Below are positions 1-11,215 of a stretch of DNA of 24,893 nt, piece by piece. The notes beneath the pieces were generated by a model. It made no database searches, was not told the DNA's origin, and saw only the letters and a list, made by a program, of their open reading frames with translations. How positions within the stretch are numbered: the stretch's first letter is position 1; the number at the start of each line of letters is the position of its first letter. The position numbers and the translations under genes are program-made. The DNA comes from Alphaproteobacteria bacterium (lineage in GTDB: Bacteria; Pseudomonadota; Alphaproteobacteria; Bin95), in NCBI GenBank assembly GCA_022822125.1, contig JAJECF010000178.1:1-24893 (forward strand), in the 5' to 3' direction.

Positions 1-37
1 CCACGACATCGCGGCCTTTCAGGCGTGCAAATCGCAT
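1..37 (-). CDS. possible 5' end of a gene running off the left edge
   Basis: Reading the minus strand from an ATG at 37 gives an open frame to the edge that starts MRFARLKGRDVV. Only twelve residues are visible. The LKGRDVV string resembles the opening of PRC-barrel proteins, but this is too short to assign. A second in-frame ATG lies at 63. No convincing ribosome binding site precedes either. It may equally be chance. Confidence 0.2.
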   Translation of the reverse strand, partial: MRFARLKGRDVV

Positions 38-60
38 CCGCGTCGGGTTACACTCTGTGC

Positions 61-134
61 GCATCGGGGCGTTCCTCTGCAACAGGACAAGTCTTTGTCA
101 CAAAAGAACTTTCTCACATGCAGGGCCCCGATGC
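61..134. repeat. 10-bp perfect inverted repeat with 54-bp spacer
   Basis: GCATCGGGGC (61-70) is matched by its exact reverse complement GCCCCGATGC (125-134). Between the arms lies a smaller palindrome, GACAA-4-TTGTC (86-99). The element sits in the only non-coding stretch at the left edge, beyond the 3' end of the ATPase gene (stop at 160). It could be an operator, a long hairpin or a mobile-element remnant; the sequence does not decide. Confidence 0.5.
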
Positions 135-159
135 ACCTACACCCGGTGAGAAATCCGGG

Positions 160-1365
160 CTAACTGCCGGCAGCGGCCTCGATCAGGAATTGGCGGAAAC
201 TCGGAATCGGGCAGGCGAGGCGTCCGGTTCCATCGTCCTGGAGCGCGCCGCGATGGATCAGATGGTCCAGATATTCTTCCGGTCCCATGCCCGCCGGCAA
301 CCGCCATCCGCTTGCCGCGCCGGCGTTCTCCTCAATGACGCGAAGCGTCCCGACATAGCCGAGCCCATCCTCGGGCACCGCTTCCATCACCGCTGCAAGC
401 AGCAGGCCGGAACCGAGCATTTCGGGGCTGCGCCGCGCCCTGTAGGAATCCAGCCGCCGTCTCTCCGCCCCGGCCAGAACCGACTTTTCGTCAACGGAGG
501 CCAGCGCGCCGCCAGTCGCGAGCAGGCCGTCGGCCAGAGCGCGCATCCCGTTACGCAGATGCTGGGGCCAGCGGTCCGACAGCTCCTCCAGCAAGGTTGC
601 CCAGCGTGCTGCCTCGACCTCGGCCGCTTCGACCCGGAAGCGCTCCAGCATCATCTTCACGGACTCCGCCGGCTGGCCTGGCTCCAAGCGTCCCAACATG
701 TGAACGGTCCCGACAGACAGCCGGGAAATGCCGCGCTTCGCCAGCACATGCTGCGCATTGGCAAGGCCCGCCAGCACCGGCACGACCGGCAGGCCGCCTA
801 CCCCCTCGTGCAGGCGCCGGATGACCCCCGCCTGGCCGGGCTCCAGATTCTGCACCTCATCGACCAGCAGGCAGAGCGGGCGCTCCCAGCGCTCCGGCGG
901 AAACATGTCGCGCAGCGCGTCGAACCCGGCCGGCGGCGCGGTTTCAGCGGCCCAACCGCCGCCGCCGCCGCTAATGCCGATGCTGCCGCTGCGGGTTTCC
1001 GTGCGCCGGAACCGCTCCGCCCGGCGCGGATCGAGACGGACGGCAATGGCATGCGCGATGCGATCCGGCTCCGCCAGTTCCTCCAGATAGACCGAGAGGA
1101 CATAGGGCGCATGCCTGCCGGCCTGCGTCCATTTCTCCTCCAGATGCGCAAGCAGGGCGGACTTGCCGGCTCCCGGCGCGCCCTGGATCAGGCGCGTGGC
1201 GCCTGCGGAACGCTGCCCGGCCTGCCCATGGCGCAACGCCCGCGCCAGGGCGCGCTCTATGTCCTCTGTTTCGCCGGCGCGGCCGACGAAGAACGCGGCG
1301 CGCTCACGGTCCGACGGCTCGCTGAAGAAGCGCAGCCCTTCGAGGTCCGCTCCGCCGCTTGCCAT
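160..1365 (-). CDS. orphan AAA-type ATPase (P-loop ATP-binding protein)
   Basis: A 401-residue soluble protein predicted to bind and hydrolyse ATP; its target is unknown. Visible motifs are a Walker A GAPGAGKS at about residues 62-69, a Walker B LCLLVDEVQ at about 164-172 and a following PVLAGLAN strand in sensor-1 position (about 196-203). A glycine-rich loop (about 130-137) lies between Walker A and B. The C-terminal part (about 250-401) is helical and ends in a segment that looks like a winged-helix, ORC/Cdc6- or ExeA/TniB-like arrangement; this is an inference from pattern only. The ATG at 1365 is preceded by a purine-rich AGAGGCG. It lies 24 bp downstream of the PhyH-type gene on the same strand, so the two are probably co-transcribed. 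No nuclease or transposase partner is visible, so a defence or transposition role is unsupported. Confidence 0.75.
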   Translation of the reverse strand: MASGGADLEGLRFFSEPSDRERAAFFVGRAGETEDIERALARALRHGQAGQRSAGATRLIQGAPGAGKSALLAHLEEKWTQAGRHAPYVLSVYLEELAEPDRIAHAIAVRLDPRRAERFRRTETRSGSIGISGGGGGWAAETAPPAGFDALRDMFPPERWERPLCLLVDEVQNLEPGQAGVIRRLHEGVGGLPVVPVLAGLANAQHVLAKRGISRLSVGTVHMLGRLEPGQPAESVKMMLERFRVEAAEVEAARWATLLEELSDRWPQHLRNGMRALADGLLATGGALASVDEKSVLAGAERRRLDSYRARRSPEMLGSGLLLAAVMEAVPEDGLGYVGTLRVIEENAGAASGWRLPAGMGPEEYLDHLIHRGALQDDGTGRLACPIPSFRQFLIEAAAGS

Positions 1366-1389
1366 CGTCGCCTCTGCCTCCGACCGCCC

Positions 1390-2151
1390 TCAAAGGCGGA
1401 TGCGGAAGTCGTTGCGGCCGGAGCGGTCCTCGCCGCGCATGAGGAAGAGCGTGCGGTCCGCATGGTTCACCAGGCCCTTGTCGCGGGCGAGGGCGGCGGC
1501 GATGTCGCGGTCGAACACGGAGGTGGTGGGCATGTAGCGCAGCGTCATGCCGCGGCGCGGCTTCGGGGAGTTGTTGGCCTCCGAGCCGTGGACCAGATAG
1601 ACGTCGTGCAGCGAGACCTGCCCCGCCTCCAGCTCGATGGGGACAGCGAGGTCCTCGTCGAACTCCTCCTCGCGCAGCTCCTGGTTCAGCGTGTAGGCCG
1701 GGTCGTCATTGGTGTCATGCGCGCGCAGCCGCCTGTCCTTGTGCGAGCCGCGCAGGACATTCAGGCAGCCGTTTTCCTGCGTCGAGGCATCGACCGCGAT
1801 CCACACCGTGCAGGTGGCGAGCGGGCGCAGCGGCCAGTATTCGCCGTCCTGGTGCCAGGGCGTCTTGCGCCCGTTCAGCGCCGGCTTGGCGAAAAAGCTG
1901 GAGTTCCAGAGCGCGATGTCCGGGCCGATCACCTGCTCCACCATGTCCAGGATTTCCGGCACGCGCGCCCAGTTCAGGAAGGCGAGATCGTGGGCCAGCA
2001 GGTTGGGGCAGTAGTCGCGGTATCCGGGATGGCGCGCGACCAGCCGGTCGTGATGCGCGCGAATGTCCTCCAGGTCCCGTTCGGGCAGGCGGAAACCGGG
2101 CGTCACATAGCCGTCCGTTCGGTATTTTTGCAGTTCGGCGGCGCTCAACAT
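1390..2151 (-). CDS. phytanoyl-CoA dioxygenase (PhyH) family protein
   Basis: Predicted Fe(II)/2-oxoglutarate-dependent oxygenase of 253 residues; the substrate is unknown. The iron-binding facial triad is visible as HQD (H100, D102) and a distal H188 in LVHGS, followed by an arginine-rich PKPRRGMTLRY (about 197-206) where the 2-oxoglutarate-binding Arg is expected. The length suits the small bacterial PhyH family (about 250-300). I chose the ATG at 2151 because GGAGGGG stands 6 bases upstream and MLSAAELQKYRTDGYV is a typical N-terminus; the frame stays open further upstream, but that part runs antisense into dnaN. It is divergent from dnaN and followed by the AAA ATPase gene 24 bp on. Bacterial PhyH proteins hydroxylate many small molecules, so human-type phytanoyl-CoA activity should not be assumed. 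Confidence 0.88.
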   Translation of the reverse strand: MLSAAELQKYRTDGYVTPGFRLPERDLEDIRAHHDRLVARHPGYRDYCPNLLAHDLAFLNWARVPEILDMVEQVIGPDIALWNSSFFAKPALNGRKTPWHQDGEYWPLRPLATCTVWIAVDASTQENGCLNVLRGSHKDRRLRAHDTNDDPAYTLNQELREEEFDEDLAVPIELEAGQVSLHDVYLVHGSEANNSPKPRRGMTLRYMPTTSVFDRDIAAALARDKGLVNHADRTLFLMRGEDRSGRNDFRIRL

Positions 2152-2175
2152 GGTTTCCCCTCCGGAATCCGGGCT

Positions 2176-2183
2176 GCTATACT
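2176..2183. promoter_or_regulatory. overlapping divergent -10 candidates (dnaN and PhyH gene)
   Basis: The 85-bp gap between the divergent starts contains TATACT (2178-2183), five of six matches to a sigma-70 -10 for dnaN. On the other strand TATAGC (2176-2181) could serve the PhyH-type gene. The -35 regions are poor (TTCCCC at 2155-2160 for dnaN), so this is a weak call based mainly on the -10 hexamers and position. Confidence 0.3.
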
Positions 2184-2236
2184 GTCGGGCTACCGAAAGA
2201 CAGCCGGTCGATACCATAGCCGCTCCGGGAGCGACG

Positions 2237-3358
2237 ATGAAGCTCACCATCGAACGCAGCCAGTTCCTGAAATCGCTCAGCCATGCGCAGAGCGTGGTCG
2301 AACGGGCCAACACCATTCCGATCCTGGGCAATGTCATGCTCGAAGCGGCGGACGGGCGGCTGCGTCTCTCGGCGACCGATCTGGAGCTGGGCGCCGTAGA
2401 GACGGTGGACGCCGAAGCGGTTTCCGGCGGCGGCACCACCCTGCCGGCGCAGGTGCTCTACGACATCGCCCGCAAATTGCCCGACGGCGCCCAGGTGGAG
2501 CTGGAGACCGAGGACGGCACGGACCGCATCCGGCTGCGCTGCGGGCGGTCCACCTTTACGCTCTCCGCCCTGCCGCCGGAGGAATTCCCGCCGCTTTCCA
2601 AGACCGAATACGCCTGCCGCTTCCAGCTTGCCGCCGAGGACCTGCGCGGGCTGATCGACCGCACCGGCTTCGCCGCCTCGACCGAGGAGACGCGCTACTA
2701 CCTGAACGGCATTTACCTGCATACCACCGAGCATGAGGGCGTGCCGGTGCTGCGCGCGGTCGCGACCGACGGCCACCGGCTGGCGCGCGTCGAGGTGCCG
2801 AGGCCCGCCGGCGCGGAGGATATGCCGGGCGGCGTGATCGTGCCGCGCAAGGCGGTCCAGGAATTACGCAAGCTGCTGGAAGGCGAGGAGGGAGATGTTT
2901 CGATCGCGCTTTCCGAGACCGGCATCCGGTTCGTCATCGGCAGCGTGGAACTCACCTCCAAGCTCATCGACGGCACTTATCCCGACTATGAGCGGGTGAT
3001 CCCGACCGGCAACGACAAGCGACTCGAAGTCGAAAGCGGCCTGCTGGCCGAGGCGGTGGACCGTGTGGCGGCGATCTCTTCCGAGCGCACCCGCGCGATC
3101 AAACTCGCCATCGACGCCAGCAGCCTGCAGCTCTCCGCCGCCGACCCGACCTACGGCACGGCGACGGAAGAGATCGATGCGCGGTTCGACGGGACGGCGA
3201 TGGAGATCGGTTTCAATGCCCGTTACCTGCTCGAAATCCTGCGCCGCATCGAAGGCGGCACGGCGGCTCTCGAGCTCGCCGACCCGGCAGCGCCTACGGT
3301 AGTGCGCGACATGGTGGACTCGAGCGCGCTCTACGTGCTGATGCCGATGCGCGTCTGA
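2237..3358 (+). CDS. dnaN: DNA polymerase III sliding clamp (beta subunit)
   Basis: The ring-shaped clamp that tethers DNA polymerase III and other DNA enzymes to duplex DNA. The 373-residue product has the normal length for an alphaproteobacterial clamp. It starts MKLTIERSQFLKSLSHAQSV and ends LYVLMPMRV, both characteristic; PILGNVMLEA, LSATDLE and ATDGHRLARVEVPRP are family signatures, and three roughly 120-residue clamp folds are expected. The ATG at 2237 is chosen over an earlier in-frame ATG (2150) because the family N-terminus begins there and GGGAG lies just upstream. recF begins 3 bases after the stop and gyrB overlaps recF, so the three form one operon. The usual upstream neighbour dnaA is absent. 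Confidence 0.98.
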   Translation: MKLTIERSQFLKSLSHAQSVVERANTIPILGNVMLEAADGRLRLSATDLELGAVETVDAEAVSGGGTTLPAQVLYDIARKLPDGAQVELETEDGTDRIRLRCGRSTFTLSALPPEEFPPLSKTEYACRFQLAAEDLRGLIDRTGFAASTEETRYYLNGIYLHTTEHEGVPVLRAVATDGHRLARVEVPRPAGAEDMPGGVIVPRKAVQELRKLLEGEEGDVSIALSETGIRFVIGSVELTSKLIDGTYPDYERVIPTGNDKRLEVESGLLAEAVDRVAAISSERTRAIKLAIDASSLQLSAADPTYGTATEEIDARFDGTAMEIGFNARYLLEILRRIEGGTAALELADPAAPTVVRDMVDSSALYVLMPMRV

Positions 3359-3361
3359 TCC

Positions 3362-6948
<3,587 letters not shown>

Positions 6949-7036
6949 GCGACCGGGGGCGCCGCGCGCCGGTCTGGTCTCGCGGCCCGGGCGGCCTATT
7001 ATCCCCCTCCTCCGGCGTCCGGCGGGAGAACGCCCT

Positions 7037-8572
7037 TTGGACCGCAGCCCGCTCTATATCTGGCTCGTCACCGCGACGGGGCTGCTGGCGTTTTTCACCA
7101 TGGTGTTCTCCAGCACCATGGCGAATGTCGCGATCCCGCATGTGATGGGCGCATACGGCATCGGGCAGGACCGGGCGCAGTTCCTCGCCACCGCCTTCCT
7201 GGCCACCAACACGGCGAGCCTGCTCATCAACCGCTGGCTGGTCGCCCGCATCGGTCAGCGCCGGGCCTTCGCGCTCTCGCTCGTCCTGTTCGGCATCGGC
7301 AGCATGATCTGCTGGTGGGCGCCCTCGTTCGGCCTGATCGTGTTCGGCCGCATCGTGCAGGGCCTCTCCTCCGGCATCGTCCAGCCGCTCGTGATGGTGG
7401 TGCTGTTCCAGGTCTTTCCACCGGACAGGCGCGGCCTCGCCATGGGCCTGTTCAGCATGGGCGTGGTCTTCGCGCTCGGCCTCGGCCCCGCCATAGGCGG
7501 CCTCGCCATCGACCTGCTGGAATGGCGCTACATCTTCCTCGTGCCGCTGCCGGCGGCGGCGCTGGCCCTGTTGCTGGGCTTCGTTTTCATTCCGGAACGC
7601 GAGCAGCGCGCGGCGCGCGAACCCTTCGATTCGCTCGGCTTCGCGCTCATCGCCGCCGCGATCTTCCTTCTCACCACCGGCATCGCCTCCGGCCAGCGGG
7701 AGGGCTGGTTCTCGGACTACATGCTGGCGATCTGGGGCGGGTTCCTCATCGCGGCGGTGGGTTTCGTGCTCTCGCAATGCCGGGCGAACGCCAGCCTGCT
7801 CGACCTCGACCTCTTCCGGAACCTGCGCTTCGCCGCGGCCGGGACGACCAGCTTCGTGTTCGCTTTCGCCTCCTTCGGCACGGTCTATATCTTCCCCGTC
7901 TTCGGCCAGATCGTGCCGGGCATGACGGCGACCGAAGCGGGTTCGCTGCTGCTGCCCGGCTGCATTGTCGCGTCCCTGCTGCTGCCGCTCGCCGGGCGGC
8001 TGTCGGACCGTTTCCCCGCCCCGCTGATCGTCTTCGGCGGCATGGCGGCGGCCATGGCGAGCGCGGTGCTGATGGCGGGCGCGGACAGCGACACCGCCTT
8101 CTGGACGATTGCGGGCTATCTGCTGGTGAACCGGATCGGCGTCGCCTTCGTCACGCCCGCGCTCAACAACACCGCGCTCGCCGCCCTCGAGCCCCGGCAG
8201 CTCGACAGCGGCGCGGGCGTGGTCAACCTGCTGCTGATGCTGGGCGGGTCCTGCGGCATCAACATCCTGGTCGTGGTGCTGGAACGGCGCATCGGCCACC
8301 ACAGCGACGCTTTCGCCGCAACGCAGACGGCGGCCAATGACGCCACGCGCGAGCTGCTCGGCCGGGTGGGCGGCCTTCTGGGCCGCGCCGGCCTGCCGGA
8401 CGGCGCGCGCGAACAGGCCGCTCTCGACTATCTGGGCCATGTGGTGACCGCGCAGGCGAACATGCTGGGCTTCCAGGACGGTTTCCTGGCCATGGCGCTG
8501 TTCTGCCTGCTGCCCATGCTGCCCGTCTGCCTGCTGATCGGCAGGACCGGCCGGCCTCCTATTCGACGATAG
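7037..8572 (+). CDS. MFS multidrug efflux permease, DHA2 (EmrB/QacA) type
   Basis: An inner-membrane proton-coupled exporter with about 14 hydrophobic segments expected over 511 residues. The N-terminal half has the MFS signatures: a motif A-like stretch around RWLVARIGQRRAFALS, VFGRIVQGLSSGIVQPL (motif B-like) and LGPAIGGLAIDLLEWRYIFLVPLP (the motif C-like region of drug:H+ antiporters). Start is TTG at 7037, supported by GGCGGGAG 8-10 bases upstream; the first ATG would cut into the first membrane helix. TATTAT at 6997-7002 may be its -10, without a clear -35. No membrane-fusion partner (EmrA) or regulator is adjacent, so substrate and function in resistance are unknown. The gene ends in a 10-bp repeat shared with the glmS 3' end. 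Confidence 0.9.
   Translation: MDRSPLYIWLVTATGLLAFFTMVFSSTMANVAIPHVMGAYGIGQDRAQFLATAFLATNTASLLINRWLVARIGQRRAFALSLVLFGIGSMICWWAPSFGLIVFGRIVQGLSSGIVQPLVMVVLFQVFPPDRRGLAMGLFSMGVVFALGLGPAIGGLAIDLLEWRYIFLVPLPAAALALLLGFVFIPEREQRAAREPFDSLGFALIAAAIFLLTTGIASGQREGWFSDYMLAIWGGFLIAAVGFVLSQCRANASLLDLDLFRNLRFAAAGTTSFVFAFASFGTVYIFPVFGQIVPGMTATEAGSLLLPGCIVASLLLPLAGRLSDRFPAPLIVFGGMAAAMASAVLMAGADSDTAFWTIAGYLLVNRIGVAFVTPALNNTALAALEPRQLDSGAGVVNLLLMLGGSCGINILVVVLERRIGHHSDAFAATQTAANDATRELLGRVGGLLGRAGLPDGAREQAALDYLGHVVTAQANMLGFQDGFLAMALFCLLPMLPVCLLIGRTGRPPIRR
8559..8568. repeat. left copy of 10-bp direct repeat bracketing an A+T-rich insert
   Basis: CTATTCGACG lies in the last codons of the permease gene. An identical copy occurs at 9374-9383, in the last codons of glmS on the opposite strand. 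The DNA between the copies is A+T-rich, unlike both flanks. This looks like a target duplication or attachment-type repeat. Confidence 0.5.
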
Positions 8573-8617
8573 GCCTTTCCATCAGCCGCACTCAAGGAAA
8601 GCATAGAGAAAACGATT

Positions 8618-9280
8618 ATGGACCTCGATGAAATCGTAACTTTCTGGACAAAGCAGACAAAGACAAGTAATGGACATTGGCTTCATCCCGAAGATGAGGA
8701 AATTCTTTGTGGTGGAGACCATAGTTTCAACTTGGATTATCCGGCGAGATCTTTTTTGGGAAATGTGATTGACGCGACTGTCTTAATTCTCGGCGTAAAT
8801 CCCGGATATAGTGAAAAGAGAACGACAGAGGAATTCTCTCAACCCGGGTACATAAGAAGGGATCTGACGCTCAAAGACGATCCACGGGGAGATTGGAGCG
8901 GCATGGGAGGAGAATACTACGAAAAGGTAAACTATAGGGATCTGATCTTGAGTGGCAAGGCCGCAATGGTCAATGCGTGCGCTTATCGCAGCAGCAAGAT
9001 TAGCAAAGAACGTAGGAATCGGAAAATTATTCAGGAACTACCATCCGTATATTTCACAAGGCGGTGGTTGCTGCAAGCTGTCTTGCCACTTGCAAAAGCC
9101 GAACGCCGGCTTGTCATTGCCAAGCGTTGGAGACTTTGGAAGGTGACAGGAGAATTGAAGGAACTGGAGAGCGCTGGCGTAGTGTTCGATAATCCTCAGT
9201 CGAAGCACCTCAGTAACGATACCAAAGCCTATATAGAACGGTGGCTGAGAGGCAATGGATTCGGCAGACCGGCCCAGTAA
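8618..9280 (+). CDS. hypothetical protein with uracil-DNA-glycosylase-like pattern
   Basis: A 220-residue protein I cannot assign firmly. A hydrophobic strand followed by GVNPGYSEKR (about 59-68) resembles motif 1 of the uracil-DNA glycosylase superfamily (the GINPG of MUG-type enzymes). MVNACAYRSS (about 117-126) fits the next conserved strand, and NPQSKHLSND (about 192-201) sits where the HPSP-type second motif would be. The order and spacing fit the fold, but these are short matches, so DNA-repair activity is inference. Base composition and codons (many AAA, GAT, ATA, TTT) are clearly unlike the neighbours, pointing to horizontal acquisition. It stands alone: upstream is the permease, downstream convergent glmS. 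The ATG at 8618 has only a weak purine-rich AGAGAAAA in front. Confidence 0.72.
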   Translation: MDLDEIVTFWTKQTKTSNGHWLHPEDEEILCGGDHSFNLDYPARSFLGNVIDATVLILGVNPGYSEKRTTEEFSQPGYIRRDLTLKDDPRGDWSGMGGEYYEKVNYRDLILSGKAAMVNACAYRSSKISKERRNRKIIQELPSVYFTRRWLLQAVLPLAKAERRLVIAKRWRLWKVTGELKELESAGVVFDNPQSKHLSNDTKAYIERWLRGNGFGRPAQ

Positions 9281-9373
9281 TGCCAACGCCGTCAACTTCA
9301 GATTCATCGAAAGATTGCCGCCTCATATCGTCGCCGCTCGTCGGGTTCCAGTCCGACTTGAAGGGATTCCGCT

Positions 9374-9383
9374 CTATTCGACG
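9374..9383. repeat. right copy of 10-bp direct repeat
   Basis: CTATTCGACG, identical to 8559-8568, overlapping the glmS stop codon. If the sequence from here were joined to the permease gene, that gene would read CCT-ATT-CGA-CGG-TGA and stop after the same residues as today. The two genes would then overlap tail to tail. Confidence 0.5.
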
Positions 9384-11197
9384 GTGACCGACTTGGCGAG
9401 GTTGCGGGGCTGGTCCACATCGGTGCCCTTGGCCACGGCCGTGTGGTAGGCGAGCAGCTGCACCGGGACCGCATAGAGGATCGGCGCGACGAAGGGATCG
9501 ACCTCCGGCATCCGCACCGCCGCCTCGGCATCGCCTCCCACCGACTCGATCCCGGCGGCGTCGCTCACCAGGATCACCCGCCCGCCGCGCGCCGCCACCT
9601 GGCGGATATTGGAGGCGGTCTTGTCGAACAGCCGGTCCGAGGGCGCAATGGCGATGACCGGCACTTCCTCGTCGATCAGCGCGATGGGCCCGTGCTTCAA
9701 CTCGCCGGCGGCATGGCCGGCGGCGTGGATATAGGAGAGCTCCTTGAGCTTCAGCGCCCCTTCGAGCGCGATGGCGAAGCTCGTGCCGCGTCCGATATAG
9801 AGCACGTCGCGCGCGCCGGCGAGGCGGTGCGCCAGCGCCTCGATGCCGTCGTCCTGCTCCAGTATGTCCGCTGTGCGCGAGGGCACTTCCAGCAGCGCCT
9901 CGGTCAGCCTTCCGGCTTCCCGCCCGTCCATCGCGCCCCGGGCAAGCGCCGCGGCGATGGTGAGCGCCGCCAGCACGACGAGCTGGGTGGTGAACGCTTT
10001 GGTCGAGGCGACGCCGATCTCCGGGCCGGCAAGCGTGTGGATCACCGCGTCGCTCTCGCGCGCAATCGCGCTCTCCGCCACATTGACGATGGAGACCGCA
10101 TGCTGGCCCTGCCGGCGCGCGTAGCGCAGCGCCTCGAGCGTGTCGATGGTCTCGCCCGACTGCGAGATCTGGAGCGCCATGCCGCCCGGCTCCAGCGGCG
10201 GCTCGCGGTAGCGCAGCTCCGAGGCGATATCGAGATCGACCGGCAGCCGGGCCAGGCTCTCAAGCCAGTATTTGCCGATCAGGCCCGCATAATAGGCCGT
10301 GCCGCAGGCCGAGGCGGTCACACGCGGGACGGAGGCAAGGTCGATGCCGAGTTCCGGCAGCGCAACCGCGCGCGTCAGCGGGTTGAACAACGCCCGGAGC
10401 GTGTCGCCGATCACGGTCGGCTGCTCATGGATCTCCTTCTGCATGTAATGGCGGTAATTGCCCTTGCCGATCATCGCCCCGGCCAGCCGGTTGCGCCGCA
10501 CGGGCCGCTCGACCGGCCGGCCTTGCATGTCGCGCACCTCCGCTCCGCTGCGCGAAAATACCGCCCAGTCGCCTTCTTCGAGGAAGGCGATACGGTCCGT
10601 GAAGGGCGCCAGCGCCAGCGCGTCGGAGCCGAGGAACATCTCGCCCTCGCCCGGGCCGAAGGCGAGCGGGCTGCCGCGCCGCGCGCCGATCATCAGGTCC
10701 GGCTCTCCGGCGAACAGGATGGCGAGCGCGAACGCGCCTTCCAGCCGCTTCAGCGCCGCATGGGTCGCGGAGGCGGGGTCCATGCCGGTTTCGAGATTGC
10801 GGGTGATGAGCTGCGCCACGGCTTCCGTGTCGGTCTCGGTGACGAAGGTGCAGCCCTCCGCCTCAAGCTCGCCGCGCAGCGCCAGGAAATTCTCGACGAT
10901 GCCGTTATGGACCACCGCCACCCGGCCGGTAGCGTGCGGGTGCGCATTGGTCTCGTTCGCCGCGCCGTGGGTCGCCCAGCGCGTGTGGCCGATGCCGGAG
11001 ACGCCCGCTACCGGCTCGGCCGCCACAAGGTCGCGCAGCCGGTCGATCTTGCCCTCGGCGCGCCGGCGGCGGATGGCGCCATTGTCCAGCACGGCGATGC
11101 CGGCGGAGTCGTAGCCGCGATATTCCAGCCGCTTCAGCCCGTCGATCAGCGGCCATGCGACCGGCCCGCTGCCGAGAATGCCGATTATGCCGCACAC
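9374..11197 (-). CDS. glmS: glutamine--fructose-6-phosphate aminotransferase (isomerizing)
   Basis: Makes glucosamine-6-phosphate from fructose-6-phosphate and glutamine, the first committed step to UDP-GlcNAc. The 607-residue protein opens with MCGIIGILG, the Cys after the initiator being the glutaminase nucleophile, then EYRGYDSAGIA, GHTRWATHG and HNGIVENF. Two SIS sugar-isomerase domains follow (ACGTAYYAGLIGKYWLE; QISQSGETIDTLEA; STKAFTTQ; GHAAGELKHGPIALID), and the end DQPRNLAKSVTVE is standard. Start is GTG at 11195-11197, fixed by the conserved Cys2. glmU ends 18 bp upstream on the same strand, so the two are one operon. No glmS ribozyme-like leader would fit in that gap. The stop codon lies in the right copy of the 10-bp direct repeat. 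Confidence 0.98.
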   Translation of the reverse strand: MCGIIGILGSGPVAWPLIDGLKRLEYRGYDSAGIAVLDNGAIRRRRAEGKIDRLRDLVAAEPVAGVSGIGHTRWATHGAANETNAHPHATGRVAVVHNGIVENFLALRGELEAEGCTFVTETDTEAVAQLITRNLETGMDPASATHAALKRLEGAFALAILFAGEPDLMIGARRGSPLAFGPGEGEMFLGSDALALAPFTDRIAFLEEGDWAVFSRSGAEVRDMQGRPVERPVRRNRLAGAMIGKGNYRHYMQKEIHEQPTVIGDTLRALFNPLTRAVALPELGIDLASVPRVTASACGTAYYAGLIGKYWLESLARLPVDLDIASELRYREPPLEPGGMALQISQSGETIDTLEALRYARRQGQHAVSIVNVAESAIARESDAVIHTLAGPEIGVASTKAFTTQLVVLAALTIAAALARGAMDGREAGRLTEALLEVPSRTADILEQDDGIEALAHRLAGARDVLYIGRGTSFAIALEGALKLKELSYIHAAGHAAGELKHGPIALIDEEVPVIAIAPSDRLFDKTASNIRQVAARGGRVILVSDAAGIESVGGDAEAAVRMPEVDPFVAPILYAVPVQLLAYHTAVAKGTDVDQPRNLAKSVTVE

Positions 11198-11215
11198 GAG
11201 GCCGAACCGGTCCTG

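Noticed and set aside
160..1365. ATPase as part of a defence or transposition system
   Set aside because: No nuclease, transposase, helicase or effector lies next to it; the partner is an oxygenase gene, so the idea has no support in the window.
2152..2236. Replication origin near dnaN
   Set aside because: No DnaA-box-like TTATCCACA and no A+T-rich unwinding region; dnaA itself is absent.
25..2736. A 903-codon open frame on the plus strand
   Set aside because: It runs antisense to the ATPase and PhyH genes and out of frame through dnaN; its composition (Arg/Ala/Gln-rich, no motifs) is that of a high-G+C shadow frame.
9340..9357. T-arm-like hairpin (GTCGG ... TTCCAGT ... CCGAC) suggesting a tRNA remnant at the insert border
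   Set aside because: The loop is 8 rather than 7 bases when the stem pairs properly, and no anticodon arm, D arm or acceptor stem could be found upstream.
10441..11197. glmS ribozyme or riboswitch
   Set aside because: Those are found upstream of glmS in Firmicutes. Here glmU ends only 18 bp before glmS, leaving no room.
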